64,000 nt of DNA, taken from Symsagittifera roscoffensis. Lineage: Eukaryota > Xenacoelomorpha > Acoela > Convolutidae. A program made the translations under genes and the position numbers. Every line of letters begins with the position of its first letter. The stretch's first letter is position 1. Positions 22,084-34,559 of the stretch are shown one piece after another. Below the pieces are notes generated by a model. The model was not told the DNA's origin. It ran no database searches and saw nothing but the letters and a program-made list of their open reading frames with translations. The stretch spans positions 37,846,518-37,910,517 of the forward strand of contig NC_087062.1 in assembly GCF_963678635.1 (NCBI RefSeq), read 5' to 3'.

Positions 22084-24209
22084 TTAGTATGAGAATCCTT
22101 GATTTCCCCAGAAAGCTCCGGTTGCATTGTTGGCATTATTATTTGCAACGTTATTGCTTCCATTCATCGGGAAACTTCCGTTGTTTGGGAATCCTCCTGA
22201 GTAGATTGCATTCTGGTAGTTCAGCAGGTGTGAACCTTGTTGACCTTGTTGACCTTGATGGTTTTGCATCATGTAGTGGTTCATAATTGCCGGGTTTGTA
22301 TACATCGCGGGGTTGGGGTAGTATGAAATCGTATTGGGCTGGTATCCCGGCATCTGGTTAGGGTACATTGCTCCTGGGAATCCAGTGTTAGGGTAAGCGA
22401 ATGTCTGGCTTGGGTGAGCATGCGTAGGTGAGATCAACACAGGTGATTTCTGGCCTTGATTGGGATACATTTGATTAAAGTTTTGGCTCTGTGTAATATT
22501 ACCCAACGGTTGTTGTTGGTTGATTGCTCCTTGGCTGTACAAGTGGTTAGCAGCAGCCATCATCTGGTTATTATTACACTGAGGCTGAATGTGATATTTT
22601 AACATATTATGTTTCTTCATTTTTCGGTAGTCTCCGGCTTCGAATCTAGGTTTGTACATAGGGTTGAGAGTCCAGAAATGACCACGAGAGTAACTTTTCT
22701 TGGTGAACTTGACGAACCCGTCGTGGAGCGACAAAGCATGTCGGACACTGTTCTTCCATCCATCTTTCGCCTTCTTGTAGAACAAATGGGTGTCTTCGAT
22801 CCATTTGTAGATTCCAGAAATGGGCAGTTCGTTGTTCTCAGCCTGCAGGAGCGCCTTGGCAATCATCGAGACATACGAGTCTGATGGTCTTTTTGAAAGG
22901 TCGGCCTCGGCATTTTCGTTTTTGGGGATCTTCGGTTTGCTGGTGGCTTGAGAAGCATTTGATGAGAATAGTCCGTTGTTTGCAGATTCGACAGCTTTGG
23001 GCTCTTCTTTCAAGATTTCTTCGGCATACGGTAAAGTGGTTTCTTGCTGGTGGCTGTCAATGTATTGCACGAGCGCGGATTGTTGATTGTTGTCAAGGAA
23101 TTGCACTCGCGGCAAAGTTTCATTGCAAAAACTCTGTTGCTCAAAAGCTTGATTCTCTGTATCTAAAAAAAACTATTGATTAGTTATATTGATATTTTAA
23201 TTAGATAAATATAGAAAGATTTGGCTCCTTGTCAATTTACATGCATATTCTGCAGGCTTCAAATGATTGTCTCTAATTTATTATCTCAAACGCGGAATCC
23301 CGTCAAAATTTTGGTGATGAGTAATATTTTAATTTCTATAAGAAACTTACTCTCTCCAGTAGGAAACTCAATGCCTGGAAACTCGATCAAGTCCGAGTAG
23401 TCTCCCGAAATTAACGTCTCCACTCGTTCTTTGATTCCTTCTTGAACAACAGCTGGGGATCCCGCGTACAACGTCACCGGTGAAGGGAGCACATCCTGTC
23501 CGCCGATCAACTGGTTTTCCGGTGAACTGGCGATGTAGCCCGAATCATTGTAGGACCCTGGTCTCTGGACTTCCAAACATGCGGCAACTGCAGGTTTGCT
23601 TATGTTGGCATTTTCTGTGCTGTTTTCGATGACGTCGCTGTTCACCCTGGCCTTTTTGTTAGTGTAGATGGGAACTATAATAACATTATCCGGGAGATTT
23701 GCTGGCTTCTTGGCGACTGGTTCCTCGAGTTCCAGATCATATCGACTTCTTTTAAGACCTAGTTGAGGTTTGGGCTGTTCCAACTCTGGCTCTGGCTGGG
23801 GTTCAAACTTGAGAAGTTCCGAGAAATCATTGATTTCGGTCTCGATGTTTTGACTGGTATGCGTGCTTTGGAAGTTAGGCTGATGACAATTTCCCAAGTT
23901 TTCTTTATTTCCTTCAAAGTACTGCAGCTCTGGATTATTTGAAATAATGGTTTGGTAGTCAGTGTCCAGATCATTGAATCCAAGTGAATTTTCGTTGTCA
24001 AAGGCAGGGAAATTGTAATTGGCATCTGGGTTGAAATAGTCACCGTTGTTGGTGATAGCTGAATTGGTCATCTGAAGACTAGAGAAAGCGTATTGCGGTT
24101 CAAACATTTTGTTCAAGTTGAGGTCAAGGCTAGCATTCTCAGAAGTGTTGAAATTTAGCTGCGAGTTTAGAATTTCACTTTCGTTAAATCTAATAGAGTA
24201 TTGTTCCAT
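22084..24209 (-). CDS. Forkhead (Fox) transcription factor, two exons
   Basis: DNA-binding transcription factor of the nucleus. Exon 1 is 24209-23351 (ATG start), donor GTAAGT; a 188-bp intron ends TTTTTTTAG; exon 2 is 23162-22084. Joined they give about 645 codons and TAA. The forkhead domain lies at roughly residues 378-467: DSYVSMIAKALLQAENNELP, SGIYKWIEDTHLFYKKAKDG, WKNSVRHALSLHDGFVKF and GHFWTLNP. The WIED and SLHDxFV phrases are closest, from memory, to FoxM-type domains, but the orthology is uncertain, so no symbol is given. The helix-3 motif RHNLS reads RHALS. The N-terminal half is acidic and Ser/Asn-rich with a KRSRYDLELEEPVAKK stretch that could be a nuclear signal; the C-terminus is Gln/Asn/Pro-rich, typical of an activation region. 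Confidence 0.92.
23163..23350 (-). other. Intron of the forkhead gene
   Basis: 188 bp, GTAAGT...TTTTTTTAG on the minus strand, phase 1 (one base of an Asn codon before it). Splicing joins both open frames without a stop. Confidence 0.85.
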
Positions 24210-24345
24210 GACTTTCTCGCAAAGTATCGTGAGGTTTTGTATAACTTTGCGTTTATCTCAATAAATTGAGTGTATATGATTTTTTTTTGAAAAGATAGCG
24301 AGTTTTTTGTACAAGTTTGAGTTTATCTCAATATTTGAGTTGTTG
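24210..24345 (-). promoter_or_regulatory. Forkhead gene upstream region with paired GATAAAC motifs
   Basis: Just upstream of the ATG are two copies of GTTTATCTCAAT (about 24250-24262 and 24312-24324; GATAAAC on the minus strand). Each runs into a short palindrome, CTCAATAAATTGAG and CTCAATATTTGAG. GATAAAC resembles the core bound by forkhead proteins, so self-regulation is possible. No clear TATA box. Confidence 0.35.
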
Positions 24346-27300
24346 ATTGGAGAAGGATAAAGTTTAAAATGATTACGGAACACAGTTTGGATATGGTACG
24401 AAAAAATTTGGACTCTTTTAGTTTGGCACCTGACTCTATCACCGGCCACACTTTACCTGGTGACAGAAACATCAGAAGATGTTTTGAGGCATAACTAGCC
24501 AGGTGTTTAGCTACATGTTTAGCCTCACATTTTTCAGCTTTTTGACGCGCCATCTTTTTCACATTGATTCTTTTTTTAGATACATAGACGCATTTGTTTT
24601 AATGTATTCACTATAATGACTCAACCAAGCCTTGGTTTTTAATATCCTTTTTGAAAGTTCAAATCCAAATTTCGGGTTAAAACATCAATATAATCCCACA
24701 CAATCTAAGCTGGTTCGCATCGCTGATGTAATGAATCGTTATAATTGTATCCTTTTCAGAATTCCTCGAGCTGCAAGTGAAAACACATCCTTTGGTACAA
24801 AGGCTTACGCAAATTTTTTTCAAGTAAGAGAGTTGTATTTTTTGAAATGAACTTAGCAGATTCAAGGCCGATCTTGGATTTTCGTGAGTCATAGAAGACT
24901 TTTTTGAAGAAGCGTTGATCAAATTATTAAGGCAGACCAAATTTTTTAGAGCACCAAAAAACCTTTTTTGCAAAAAAAAACAATTTCTTCCTTGGTCAAA
25001 AAATGTCAAAAAGTGCTTAGTTTCGTCATTTTAGTTTTCCAAAATTTGCTCCAAAATCTGTCAGTTGCGGAGATTTAGAAATAATTTGATTGGCTCAGAG
25101 TTTCAAAGGCAAGGATTGACTAGCTTGGGTACAACAATTACCCTGAAATCAAGAAAGAAATTTTGTTGCGACAATTTTGGAAGGTTTTAATTTTTTTTGA
25201 GAGGTTTTTAAATTTTAAGCATTTAATTACACGTTACATATAGTTGAAAATTTTTTAATATGCTATAAATTATAATCTTTCTCGCGTCAAATCGCGATAA
25301 TTAATAAATAGCTGTCAACCACTGAAGCGTTAGATTATTTTGTAATGATGATATCCGTGACGCGGCGCGTCTTGGTTCAAATATGGTAAACAATGTTTAA
25401 TACTAAAATTATAGTAAGTTGATTGAACAAAAGATCAGGATACCTACAAAGCAACCAATTCATTTCTCGTTTTCCGCAAAAAATGTCTTCTACAAAAGAT
25501 AAACTAAGCCTAGCGCCAAAAAAGATTCTTTGAACGAATGTTATAATGCACGCCTGCCCTGTGCGTGGCAGCGGTCAGGCGTGCACTATAACTTTTGTGC
25601 AAAGGACATTTTGGGGCTATGCTTCTTAATTTATCTTTTTCTTCGCAGATGGACGCCTGAGCACAGGACGAACGCAGAGGACAAATGCAAGCGTTCGTAT
25701 CGAATTTTGACGAAGACGAGTATACGCATAGCTTATGTTTTTCCAGACGTAGAAAATAAGCATAATCTATTTCAACAGAACTGATTACCATAGAGATTTT
25801 TCTTGTTTCTAAATCAAATGTTATAATTGGTCTTCCAGAAAAATAGAGAGCCAATGGCGACGGGGGGAGGGGGTTGGATTTTCGAAAATTTTCTAAATTA
25901 TTTATTTTTCTTAGCTCGACTTTTTCTTAGGTCGACTTTGATTTTCGAACCTCCCCAGACCAGAGAGTGGTTGAAACTTATCAATACTGAAAAGTTTTTA
26001 AGAATAACGGTTTTCTGGTTTCCGTACAAAAAGACCCCAAAATTCGAAGTACTTAACGTCCGAGACTAAAGTTCGAAATGGTGTGCGAGTCTTTTGTTTT
26101 GAACGGGATCTTCCAATGAAAGGGCTCTCGAGGAGAGACAATTTTATGACGTATGGGATCGAATGTCCTGCTAATCAGGTGTCAATGGTGCCTTTGAATG
26201 CATTACGTCACTTTAACTCTTCACGCTCGACCTGTCGTGGAATTCACTTAATCTCTGCTTTTGGTTATTCACCATTTTATTTTGAATGGCCTCATTTATT
26301 ACCATATAAGTCGATAATTTTATCTGTTTCTAATTTGGTCTGGCTCAGTGATCGAATTCTTTTGAGCGGCATTTGAGTGAAAACATTACAAAATAACGAG
26401 AAGCAGAAAAGTTTGGCCGCAGGTGTTTAAACTTAAGTTCATTCTCAAAGTTCAACACCAAACTTCGGTAAATATGTTTATCTTATAATCTCCCCTGATT
26501 AAAGTCTAGATACCATTTAAGGAAATAGGATTTACAACTTTTCCGGAAGCACGCACCTTTGCCTTACAGCCGCCCCTCCCTTTATCAAAGAAAAATATAA
26601 TGAGGAGACTTTTATAAACTAAAGGGTTCATTAATCATAAATTTAGCATTCAGAGAAGTTGCTTCCATCTAAACTTAGAAAAAACTCAGCAATTATCATT
26701 TTTCCCAAACATAAATTCAAAATACGTGATTTAAATTCAGCGCATTTTAAATTGGTAAATATCTTATATTGTTCTTTTTAAACAAAGTTTTCCAACGTCA
26801 AAGCTTCACAGGGAAGCTATTTATAATAATCTGAAACTGAGACTAACAAGCTGGCACTGAATCGACATTTCCTTAAGTGGAAATAAGTTGCCTCTTTTTT
26901 CTAACCTCCTAATTGAAGCCTGTCCCGAAGATAAATGATTGGTTCTGATATAATGGCAATAACCAAGAAAAATAAAAAGTCGTTTTCTCCTGTTTTTTTA
27001 AGCCAATAAATCACTATTCAAAGAAGGTGTGCATAGTCTTTCCAAGCTCTTTACCAATAAGCAAGCATTCATGGGCAATATAACTATTATTAAAAGCATT
27101 CCCTGACTCAGCACCAAGCTAAATTTGGAAGTTTTCATTAAAAATTTATGCCCTATAAGGAATATCTATTTATCTTTGAGATATTCTGTCCTTTTGGCAA
27201 AATAAACATCATTCTATCAAAACAACTCGCTAGATTTCAGTTAGAGTCTACTTGCTAACTTTTCCTGAGGAATAGTATTGTCATATTTTTCCTGTTTTAG

Positions 27301-27752
27301 AACTAGTTTCTGAAACTTCACATCGAGGAAAACTCATGGATCAAATTGACGTGGTCAATGTCGACGGTCAATCCGTTCAGTACATTGGAATTTTCCACTG
27401 ATTCTGGACCATCACTATGACAAAAATGACATAACACGCGGCCAAAATGAAACATCAGAATTACAACATCATATCATCTGGCCATAAAATAACTTCAACT
27501 TGAGCCTAACATCGCCTTGAGCTGAGAAAATTGGGAGCTTGGGAAAATGAGGGACATCTTTGAACACCAGAATCGTCCTTCGACAATCAAATTGTGAGTT
27601 TTTCGTACAATTTCGCGTTACAATTGTGAGTTCTGGTAACTTACGGAAAAATAAAAAAAAATCTAATATCGAGTCAGAAATTACAATGAAAGCAGCCTTT
27701 AAGTTTTTCTTAGCGTTTTTCATTAATGTTAGTTTTTGTCGAAGTTATTTCA
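24346..27752. other. Gene-free stretch with one foldback element
   Basis: No gene supported. The clearest structure is the foldback at 25490-25645. Open frames at 25510-26376 on both strands overlap it or lie in AT-rich DNA and resemble nothing I know. Confidence 0.6.
25490..25645. repeat. Imperfect foldback with GTTATAATGCACGCCTG arms
   Basis: Inner arms at 25540-25556 and 25576-25592 pair over 17 bp with one mismatch. Outside them the sequence still pairs imperfectly (AAAGATAAACTAAG against AAAGATAAATTAAG, and around GCGCC/GCCCC), so each arm is about 65 nt. It could be a MITE or a transcribed hairpin. No coding evidence. Confidence 0.6.
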
Positions 27753-27760
27753 TTTTTGAT

Positions 27761-28060
27761 CACGGGCGAATCTAGGGTTTTCTCTAGGAGGGCGGGGGGG
27801 GGGGGCAAAATTCAAAAAAAATCAGGCCAAAAATGCCGTGTTTGGGCTTTTTAAGAAAGTTTTAACCAAAAAAAATTGCGTTTTTTTTGGCCCGCACTCC
27901 CCTTCAAAATTAGTATATATTGACGCCAAATGCGTTTTAGAAAAATTTTAGGGCTAGTCGGCCTAAAATGGATGTAATAAAGTAATACCCCTTAGTTGAC
28001 GAGGGGGTCGAATCCCTGAGAGGGGGCGTCCTCTCCCCCACCCCCCTAAATCCGCCCCTG
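27761..28060 (+). mobile_element. hAT-type MITE with 8-bp target duplication
   Basis: Terminal inverted repeats CACGGGCGAATCTAGG and CTAAATCCGCCCCTG, flanked by TTTTTGAT on both sides (27753-27760, 28061-28068). Inside are G-rich then C-rich tracts and GGGGTCGAATCCCTGAGAG. 300 bp, no transposase. The 8-bp duplication and CAGGGGCGGAT-type ends are typical of hAT elements. Confidence 0.88.
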
Positions 28061-28068
28061 TTTTTGAT

Positions 28069-29408
28069 TAAGCTCAAATTAGGATAATCAATTTAGCAGG
28101 ATATCAGAATAGATTAATCGGTTAACTAAGTGTTTGATTGAATCTTTATTTTCAGCTTGGACAAATCTAGAATGACATTCAGCGAGACTGCCTGAAGAAT
28201 TGGAAGGTTGAAAGTTGTAGTTCACCCCCAACTGACGACAGACAGACTTGCTCAATGGCCTTACACCGAAAAATTCATCAGCAGATTAGATCATTCGACT
28301 TGCTGATGATGTGGTTGTTTTGCTTATCTTGGTGCTAGATAACACAATATATCCATGGGAATAACAATTTTAAGAATATCAAAAATGTTTATCTCAATTG
28401 TACGCCGAAGTTTTCGAAATTGAAACGAAAAAATCAAGGTAGCTGTCGAACTCATTAATCAACAAAATAATTCAAAGTCAATCTGAAGTTTTAATCTGAA
28501 TCCTCAACCTGAAATAGAAATGAAATTTTCATTGCTAATCCCATTTCAAATTTACTTCAAGTTTGAAACAAATATGCTATCATGGGTGCAAGTTTGTTGA
28601 AAATTTACTATATAAGACCTTAAAAATTAGCTAATATAACCAAAAATTTCGAATAAATTACTATGATAGAACAAATTATTCCATTGCAGTCCATATAATT
28701 GGTGCTCTCAAATAATATGAATTTTGTATTGTTCCTCAAAATTTCATTATTTAACAATCCATGATTTTATTCCCAATTGAAATGCAATTAGATGACATTT
28801 AACACCCATTTTGAAGTCAACACCAACTCAAAATGAAGAAAAAGTCATCATAAAATTGAATTAAACTTGAAACAACATGTTCCTTTTTTCCTTCCAAAAG
28901 AACCTGTAAAGCTTGTAGTGTATCAATACTATTCTACATATGCCCTGATTTATTATCATAATAGAGCCTCAGATTGGCATTTGTTAGGAAAAAACAACCC
29001 AACAGAAAGTCGATGCGGAGCCTCGTTTTTTTTTTCGGGCGCATCTGGTAGTATCATATTGAACCCGTTATATGTATATGTCAAATGAAGTTCCAGTTGT
29101 ATTGAAATCCAAAAGTTTACAAGTCAGTTGTTGCAGAAAAAACCACGGCATTTATGCCCGAAAAAAAAAATTGGAAAGAGATTTTTTTCATAAAGAAAAG
29201 TTAATTTTCCTTTTTCTTTTTGAATAATTAAATTTTCAGCGTTTGTGGGCAGTAGAAAAGAAGTCCCGCAGTAAGTCAGTCTGAGAAAAATAAATAACCA
29301 GGCCACTCAACACTGATAAAAAAATGTTAAAAATTTTCCGCATTCCATGTTCAAATGATACTTATTACACCTAGGTCTGAAGCGTGAAAAGACAACGCAT
29401 GCCTTTTT
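28069..29408. other. AT-rich gene-free DNA
   Basis: No repeat or gene recognised. Frames at 28867-29088 and 29124-29306 have no family features. Confidence 0.5.
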
Positions 29409-30225
29409 ATTCCGACTATTGAAAATAGGGAGGAATTTCGTTTTCGTGTGTGTTTTAGTGTTTTTTAATTCTTTTTTGCTTTCCACGCAAAATCAGGTAC
29501 CACAAAAATCATCGGACTAGATTAAGTGATGTATCAAAAAAAGCATTTTCAGTTTTGACTCGAAAAAAGACGTTATCAAATTTTAAAAATAGCCTCAGTG
29601 TCGAGAAAAACCAATTTAAAGATTTGACTTTTGGCGTATTTTCCAGCAAATGAAGTTAGGAACAGACTTAGTTTTTTTGTCAACTAAGTCAGTTACACCC
29701 AACAATCATTGTATTGAGTTGAATGATATCTCATAATGAAGCCCTCGTAGTCCTGATTCGAACGACATTAAAAAAATTTTAGTGTCGAAAAAAACGGTTT
29801 TTTATTTTCGATTTTTGTCTTATTCCGAATTAGCAAAGCGAGGCTTGTTATAAAAAGATAGATACAATTAAGAGGAAAATAAGCAGTACTTTTGTTACCC
29901 AAGCCCTGAAAAAGTTATTTGAATAAGTTGTCATAGTTTTTTAAGGCCATCTTGATAAAAAAAACTTAAAAAATTTTTTTTTTAAAACCTTCATACTGTT
30001 TTGTTAAGATTTTCGTTGTTTTTACTAGACATTTTTTCGATTAAAAATAGTTTTCATTATGCCCATTTTATTATGACTATCAAAGTTGTCTAACATTTAG
30101 TCTTTTGTTCCGATTCTTTCAATTTATCACGCACACAAAAATTGAAATTGATTTTTTGAAAAAAACTTTTGTTTTTAGTTTTAAGAATATGATCGGAACA
30201 TTCTGTGCTACTTGCACAGCAATCG
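29409..30225 (+). repeat. Family B hairpin-ended element, copy 2
   Basis: Starts ATTCCGACTATTGAAAATAG (a hairpin with CTATT/AATAG arms), then GGGAGGAATTTCG. A CACGCAAAATCAGGTACCAC stretch shared with other copies follows. It ends GATCGGAACATTC and a perfect hairpin, CTGTGC-TACTT-GCACAG. Longer than copy 1; the interior has diverged. No reading frame. Confidence 0.6.
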
Positions 30226-30299
30226 GTTGTGTTTGCTTGAAATGTAATTCACTGGCAAAAACAAATGTACAAAGAAAGGTTTCACTTGCCTATTTTTTT

Positions 30300-31560
30300 C
30301 TTTAAAAATGGATTATCCACAATGGAAATGGCCAATTTACGAGCTAGTTACACGGGTTGACCTCCATAAACCAAAAATGCTTATCTTACATTTCCCCACA
30401 CCGAAAGTGTTTATCATTCAAATGCCTACATCAAATGTATGGAAAAATGCTAATCATACAATTTTCATACAATTTTGTAAAATTGAAATTGCCTCAAAAA
30501 TTTTTTCATTTTTTTTCAACTTCAAATCGAATTTTGTACTAAAACAAACATTTTCCAAAAAAAATAAAATTGCATGCAAAATTTAGTTTTTTGTTTGCAT
30601 AACGTAGTCCACGATGCACAAAAATAAGAGTTTTTTTCTGTTTCCTGGATAACTTTTTTTAAAACAGGCTAAAAACTCCTGTTTTTTTTGTATGACACGT
30701 TTATATATGCCTTGATCAAGGTTTGATAAGTTGAAAATTCAATTTTAAAAAAAATCGTCTTTGAAAAATTTTGCCAAAATTTAAATGGAAGACTAAACAT
30801 TTTCTTTAATGAGAAAGCCAATAAGGTTATTGGCAATAAATGAGCACCAACACTATATCATTTGTGAAGTTATCCTTTTTACAATTCAGTTCGTTTGCAA
30901 TGCATTATCAATGACAGACAATCAACCTTTTGGGAACTCTAGTGTTGAGTACACCATGGGTTTAGTCACTTGTGTTCGGTCACGAACACATCCCAAAAAT
31001 TTTTAGAAATAAAATTTAGAAAAAATCAATTTTTTGGTTTATGAAAAAATGCTTATCCTATACTTTTCATTTATGAAAAAATGCTTGTCCTAGAGTTTTT
31101 TCTTACAATTTTCTGAGTCTATGAAACTGTAGGAAATTATAGAATACGTATTTTTTCATATATGGAAATTGTAAGATAAGCATTTTTGGTCAACCCGGGT
31201 AACTTTATGGAGAACCGCTGTTGTGACTCTGGTTCAGAAATATATATTGGTCATACAATTTAAATTTATGAACAAAAAGCGTTTCATACAATTGTATATC
31301 AATCCGTTGACAAAACAGGTATAGAATAGGATGAATAGCGTTTTTTCATTAATGGAGTTGTGTGATTAGCATTTTACCATAAATGGAAAGTTGTAACAAG
31401 CGTTTTTCAAATATGATGAGGAACATAATTTTTGTTTGTATTTCACTTTATGTTTTTGTGATTTATTGTAAGACTAAACATTTTCTTTAATGAGAAAGCC
31501 AATAAAGTTATTGGCAATAAATGAGCACTAACATTTTTTTCTCAATTTCAGATTTTCTTA
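30300..31560. repeat. Region of scattered AAAATGCTTATC repeats with a 64-bp direct repeat
   Basis: Many copies in both orientations of AAAATGCTTATC-like words next to TATGGAAA/TTTCCATA-like words. A 64-bp segment at 30790-30853 recurs at 31472-31535 with few differences (it contains GAGAAAGCCAATAA and GGCAATAAATGAGCAC). The open frame at 30308-30586 is built from these words and is not a gene. Confidence 0.65.
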
Positions 31561-32608
31561 TGAATTAAATGCTTATCATGCAATTTTAACAATTGGAAAT
31601 CGTTTAAAAAACATCTTACAATGAAAAAAAAATTGGTGATGCAAATTGCCCTTAATTGGCAATTGGCAATTGGCAAAAATCGGATTGCAAAATATTAAAA
31701 ATGACGCTTAAAATTGAAACATTTCTAATGTATGGAAAAATGCATAAGTGGAATTTTTAGGATTAAAGTTTTTTCTATACACTGCGTTTATAAAATTATA
31801 GAATTGATTTTTTTTGCATCGAGCTCATCCCGAAATGTCAGTAACAATCATTCAATATAAAGTTTTTTCCCCACACCGAAGTTTCTCAACTAAAACTAAT
31901 CAATGGTATTTCACAAATTTAGGCAAACTTTTTTTAGCTAATGCAATTTTATAGAGAAAAAAGGATTTTTTTTTAGTATATAGAGAAAAAACATGTTACA
32001 ATTCCAATATAATTGTCATGAAACAAAAATGTTTTAACGGATTTTTTGAGTATGTATAATGATAATTTTGTCCTGGAACATAAAATTGTCATGAAATTGA
32101 TCGCAGAGGATTGAACTTTTCTTTTCGACCATAAAACCGCTAGATTACATATTTTTAAGGGAAGAAGTTCCGTTGCGGGTAGTGATATGATTGATTTGCG
32201 AAAATTTCTTCATACAGTTATTAGAAAACGACCTTAAATTTAGTTTTTTTTAAAGCGCATTCAATAAAATCAGAGCTTCGGATTCTTTTGAGCAGATTTG
32301 TCTATGTTCTCTTCAAAGTTTCACAGTTCTCTTCAAAGTTTCATTTGGGTCCAGCGACATGAATGAAAAACGGTGAGACACATAGGCCCACTGTTTTTAG
32401 AATGCTCCTCGGATATTCAGTACTTATAAACGCTCCTTGGATATTCAATACACTTATGATTTTGGAAAGTACGGCTGAATTTAATTCAAAAATTTATCAG
32501 ATTTGAAAATGTAAAAGTTCAATATTATCTAGGGGGGTACTGAATACTACTAGTAAATGCTATTTCTAGAAGTCAAATGATTGTATGTAAAATTATAGTA
32601 ATGATTTG

Positions 32609-32974
32609 CAGGGGCGGATCTAGGATTTTCTCGAGGGGGGGGGGGCGGATTTTCAAAGCACTGTTTTCCCCCTACTTTGGCAAAAGTTTCTGCGCCGCAG
32701 GCAAATTTTTGAAAAAACAGTCAAAAAAGCTGTTTTTGGGCACTTTTTGAAAAACTTTGACAAAAAAATTGCATTTTTTTTTGGCGCGCGCTCCCCCTCA
32801 AAGTTAGTATATATTGGCGCCAAAGGCGCCTTTAGAAAAATTTTAGGGTCGGTCGGCCAAAAATGGATTTCTGAAAAAGTATCAAAGGGGGGACCCTTTG
32901 GGTCGGCAGGGGGTCGAATCCCTGAGAAGGGGGCGTCCGCCCCCTCGCCCCCCCCCCCCCTAAATCCGCCCCTG
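32609..32974 (+). mobile_element. hAT-type MITE with 8-bp target duplication
   Basis: Ends CAGGGGCGGATCTAGG and CTAAATCCGCCCCTG, flanked by ATGATTTG at 32601-32608 and 32975-32982. Internal phrases (GGCGCGCGCTCCCCCTC, GTCGGCAGGGGGTCGAATCC) match the copies at 27761-28060 and 42020-42293. The open frame at 32747-33079 is only this element. Confidence 0.92.
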
Positions 32975-33477
32975 ATGATTTGTATGTATGTTTATAGTAA
33001 TGATTTAACCAGTTTCGATACTAGTTTTCTGCTAATGATTTTTCGACTTCAGCTCTGTCGGTTTAGTTTCAAATTCTGAAGTCCACTTCGCCAATGCTGT
33101 TTATATAGCTATCATGTATCCGATGTGGGCGTTACGTGTAGTTTTCAAATTTGATTTTTTTTCGGCTGAGTTTCAGCTAATTGCCTGTCCGTTTTATTTC
33201 AGTCGGCTTATTCACTGATTTTTTTCCTTTAAATGTCTGGCAGCATTTTTGATATAAATAAAACTCGGTCGCCAACTTTTGAATGCCCAACCCCATTAAG
33301 ACTTCTTGGAAAAATTTTGATCATTTTAACTCAAAAAAGTTTATGTTTTTTGTTTTTTAATTCCTGCGCCACTGAATCTTGTTCGAAGTTCTGTTTTCAA
33401 TTTTTCGAGCGTCATGTTGCTTTCATCCTATAATTGGTGTATTGCAAGTGTTGCGAAGCGTAGCTTGGCCTATGTCT

Positions 33478-33525
33478 TTGAAAATCCGCCTCCCCCCGAG
33501 AAAATTCTAGATCCGCCCTTTCTAA
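33478..33525 (-). repeat. Solo 5' end of a hAT-type MITE
   Basis: Read on the minus strand it begins AAGGGCGGATCTAG, followed by AATTTTCTCGGGGGGAGGCG, the start of the MITE family. The rest of the element is missing. Confidence 0.55.
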
Positions 33526-34020
33526 GAAGAATTTTAATTTTTTTTCTATGCTGTTGAAAAATTCTGCCTCCAATCTTCTGCGGATCTCAATGATGCAAGG
33601 TAACAGAATATGGACTTTGATTTCAAAAAATAAGAAAATCACCATGAGTATTTTCAAAAAGTGAACATTGTAAGAACTTGCAATTACATCGAGAACACAG
33701 AAAGAAATTTTGAAGAACTAATTAGCAATTTTTTCAGCGCTAGATCCATAATCACCGAATGTAAAAACTGAATGGCAAATCATTTCCAATTAGGGACATT
33801 TGTTTTCAATGCCAGTTCATAGCCCTCAAAATTGAAATTAACATTCTCCTATGAAATATAAATTTAAGAATTTTAATCAATAGCATGGTATTTACGAACT
33901 TACGTCACGTTAAATTTTAATGACTCAATGAGGTATCAGGACAAAATTATTGGCTCAAGTAATCTTTTGTTGCTTGCGGTCTTGTTGTGAAATTCGGAGC
34001 AATTACTCTCAGAACTTATT

Positions 34021-34559
34021 GTTCAGACTTTCGATACGAAAGTAACGGAATATTTGTGCTCGGGGTGGGTTTTTTTTTTTCTTCAGACAAATTTCGACTT
34101 TTTAACTAGCCATTTTTGACGGAATTTTTTTAGATCATTCGAAAGCCATTGTTGTCCTGAGCTTAAATTTGAAAAGATATTTCACCTGTGATTATTTTGC
34201 GTAAAGTTATGAGGGTTTAAAGATTGCCATTTTGGCCATTTTGACCAATTTGGGACAATTAACGCGCGATATAATTCGCGCTATTTACGCGTAAGCGGAG
34301 ATTTAATCCGTCTTATAAATCGTTCCAAATTGGTTGAACGAAGATTGTTTGCCATAATTGATTTGTTACAAGGAACTAAATCTATCTTTTTGTACTTTAT
34401 ATGGCGTGTGGGGGGATGGTTTTCATAAAAAAGTTCAAATTAAAAAAAAATCCATTTCATTTTATTTCATTTAATTTTTTATGTTATTACTGCTGCTCCA
34501 TAAACCTTAAAAGGCAGTCGGAACATTCAGGGCTTCGCCCTGATACGAGCAGTCTTGTT
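34021..34559 (+). repeat. Family A hairpin-ended element, copy 1
   Basis: 539 bp. The 5' hairpin CTTTCGATACGAAAG is followed by CGGAATATTTGTGCTCGGGG. In the middle are CGCGCGATATAAT and TACGCGTAAGCGGAGAT. The 3' end is GTCGGAACATTC, hairpin CAGGGC-TTC-GCCCTG, then ATACGAGCAGTCTTGTT. No frame of note; the open frame at 34401-34619 is part of it. Confidence 0.85.

Noticed and set aside
25510-25854. Overlapping ORFs on both strands
   Set aside because: They arise from the foldback at 25490-25645, which keeps both strands open.
30308-30586. 92-codon ORF, possible small gene
   Set aside because: Made of a recurring AAAATGCTTATC-type word; a second frame over the same bases is also open, as expected from repeats.
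32747-33079. 110-codon Pro/Gly-rich ORF
   Set aside because: It starts inside the hAT-type MITE at 32609-32974 and reads through its G/C tracts.
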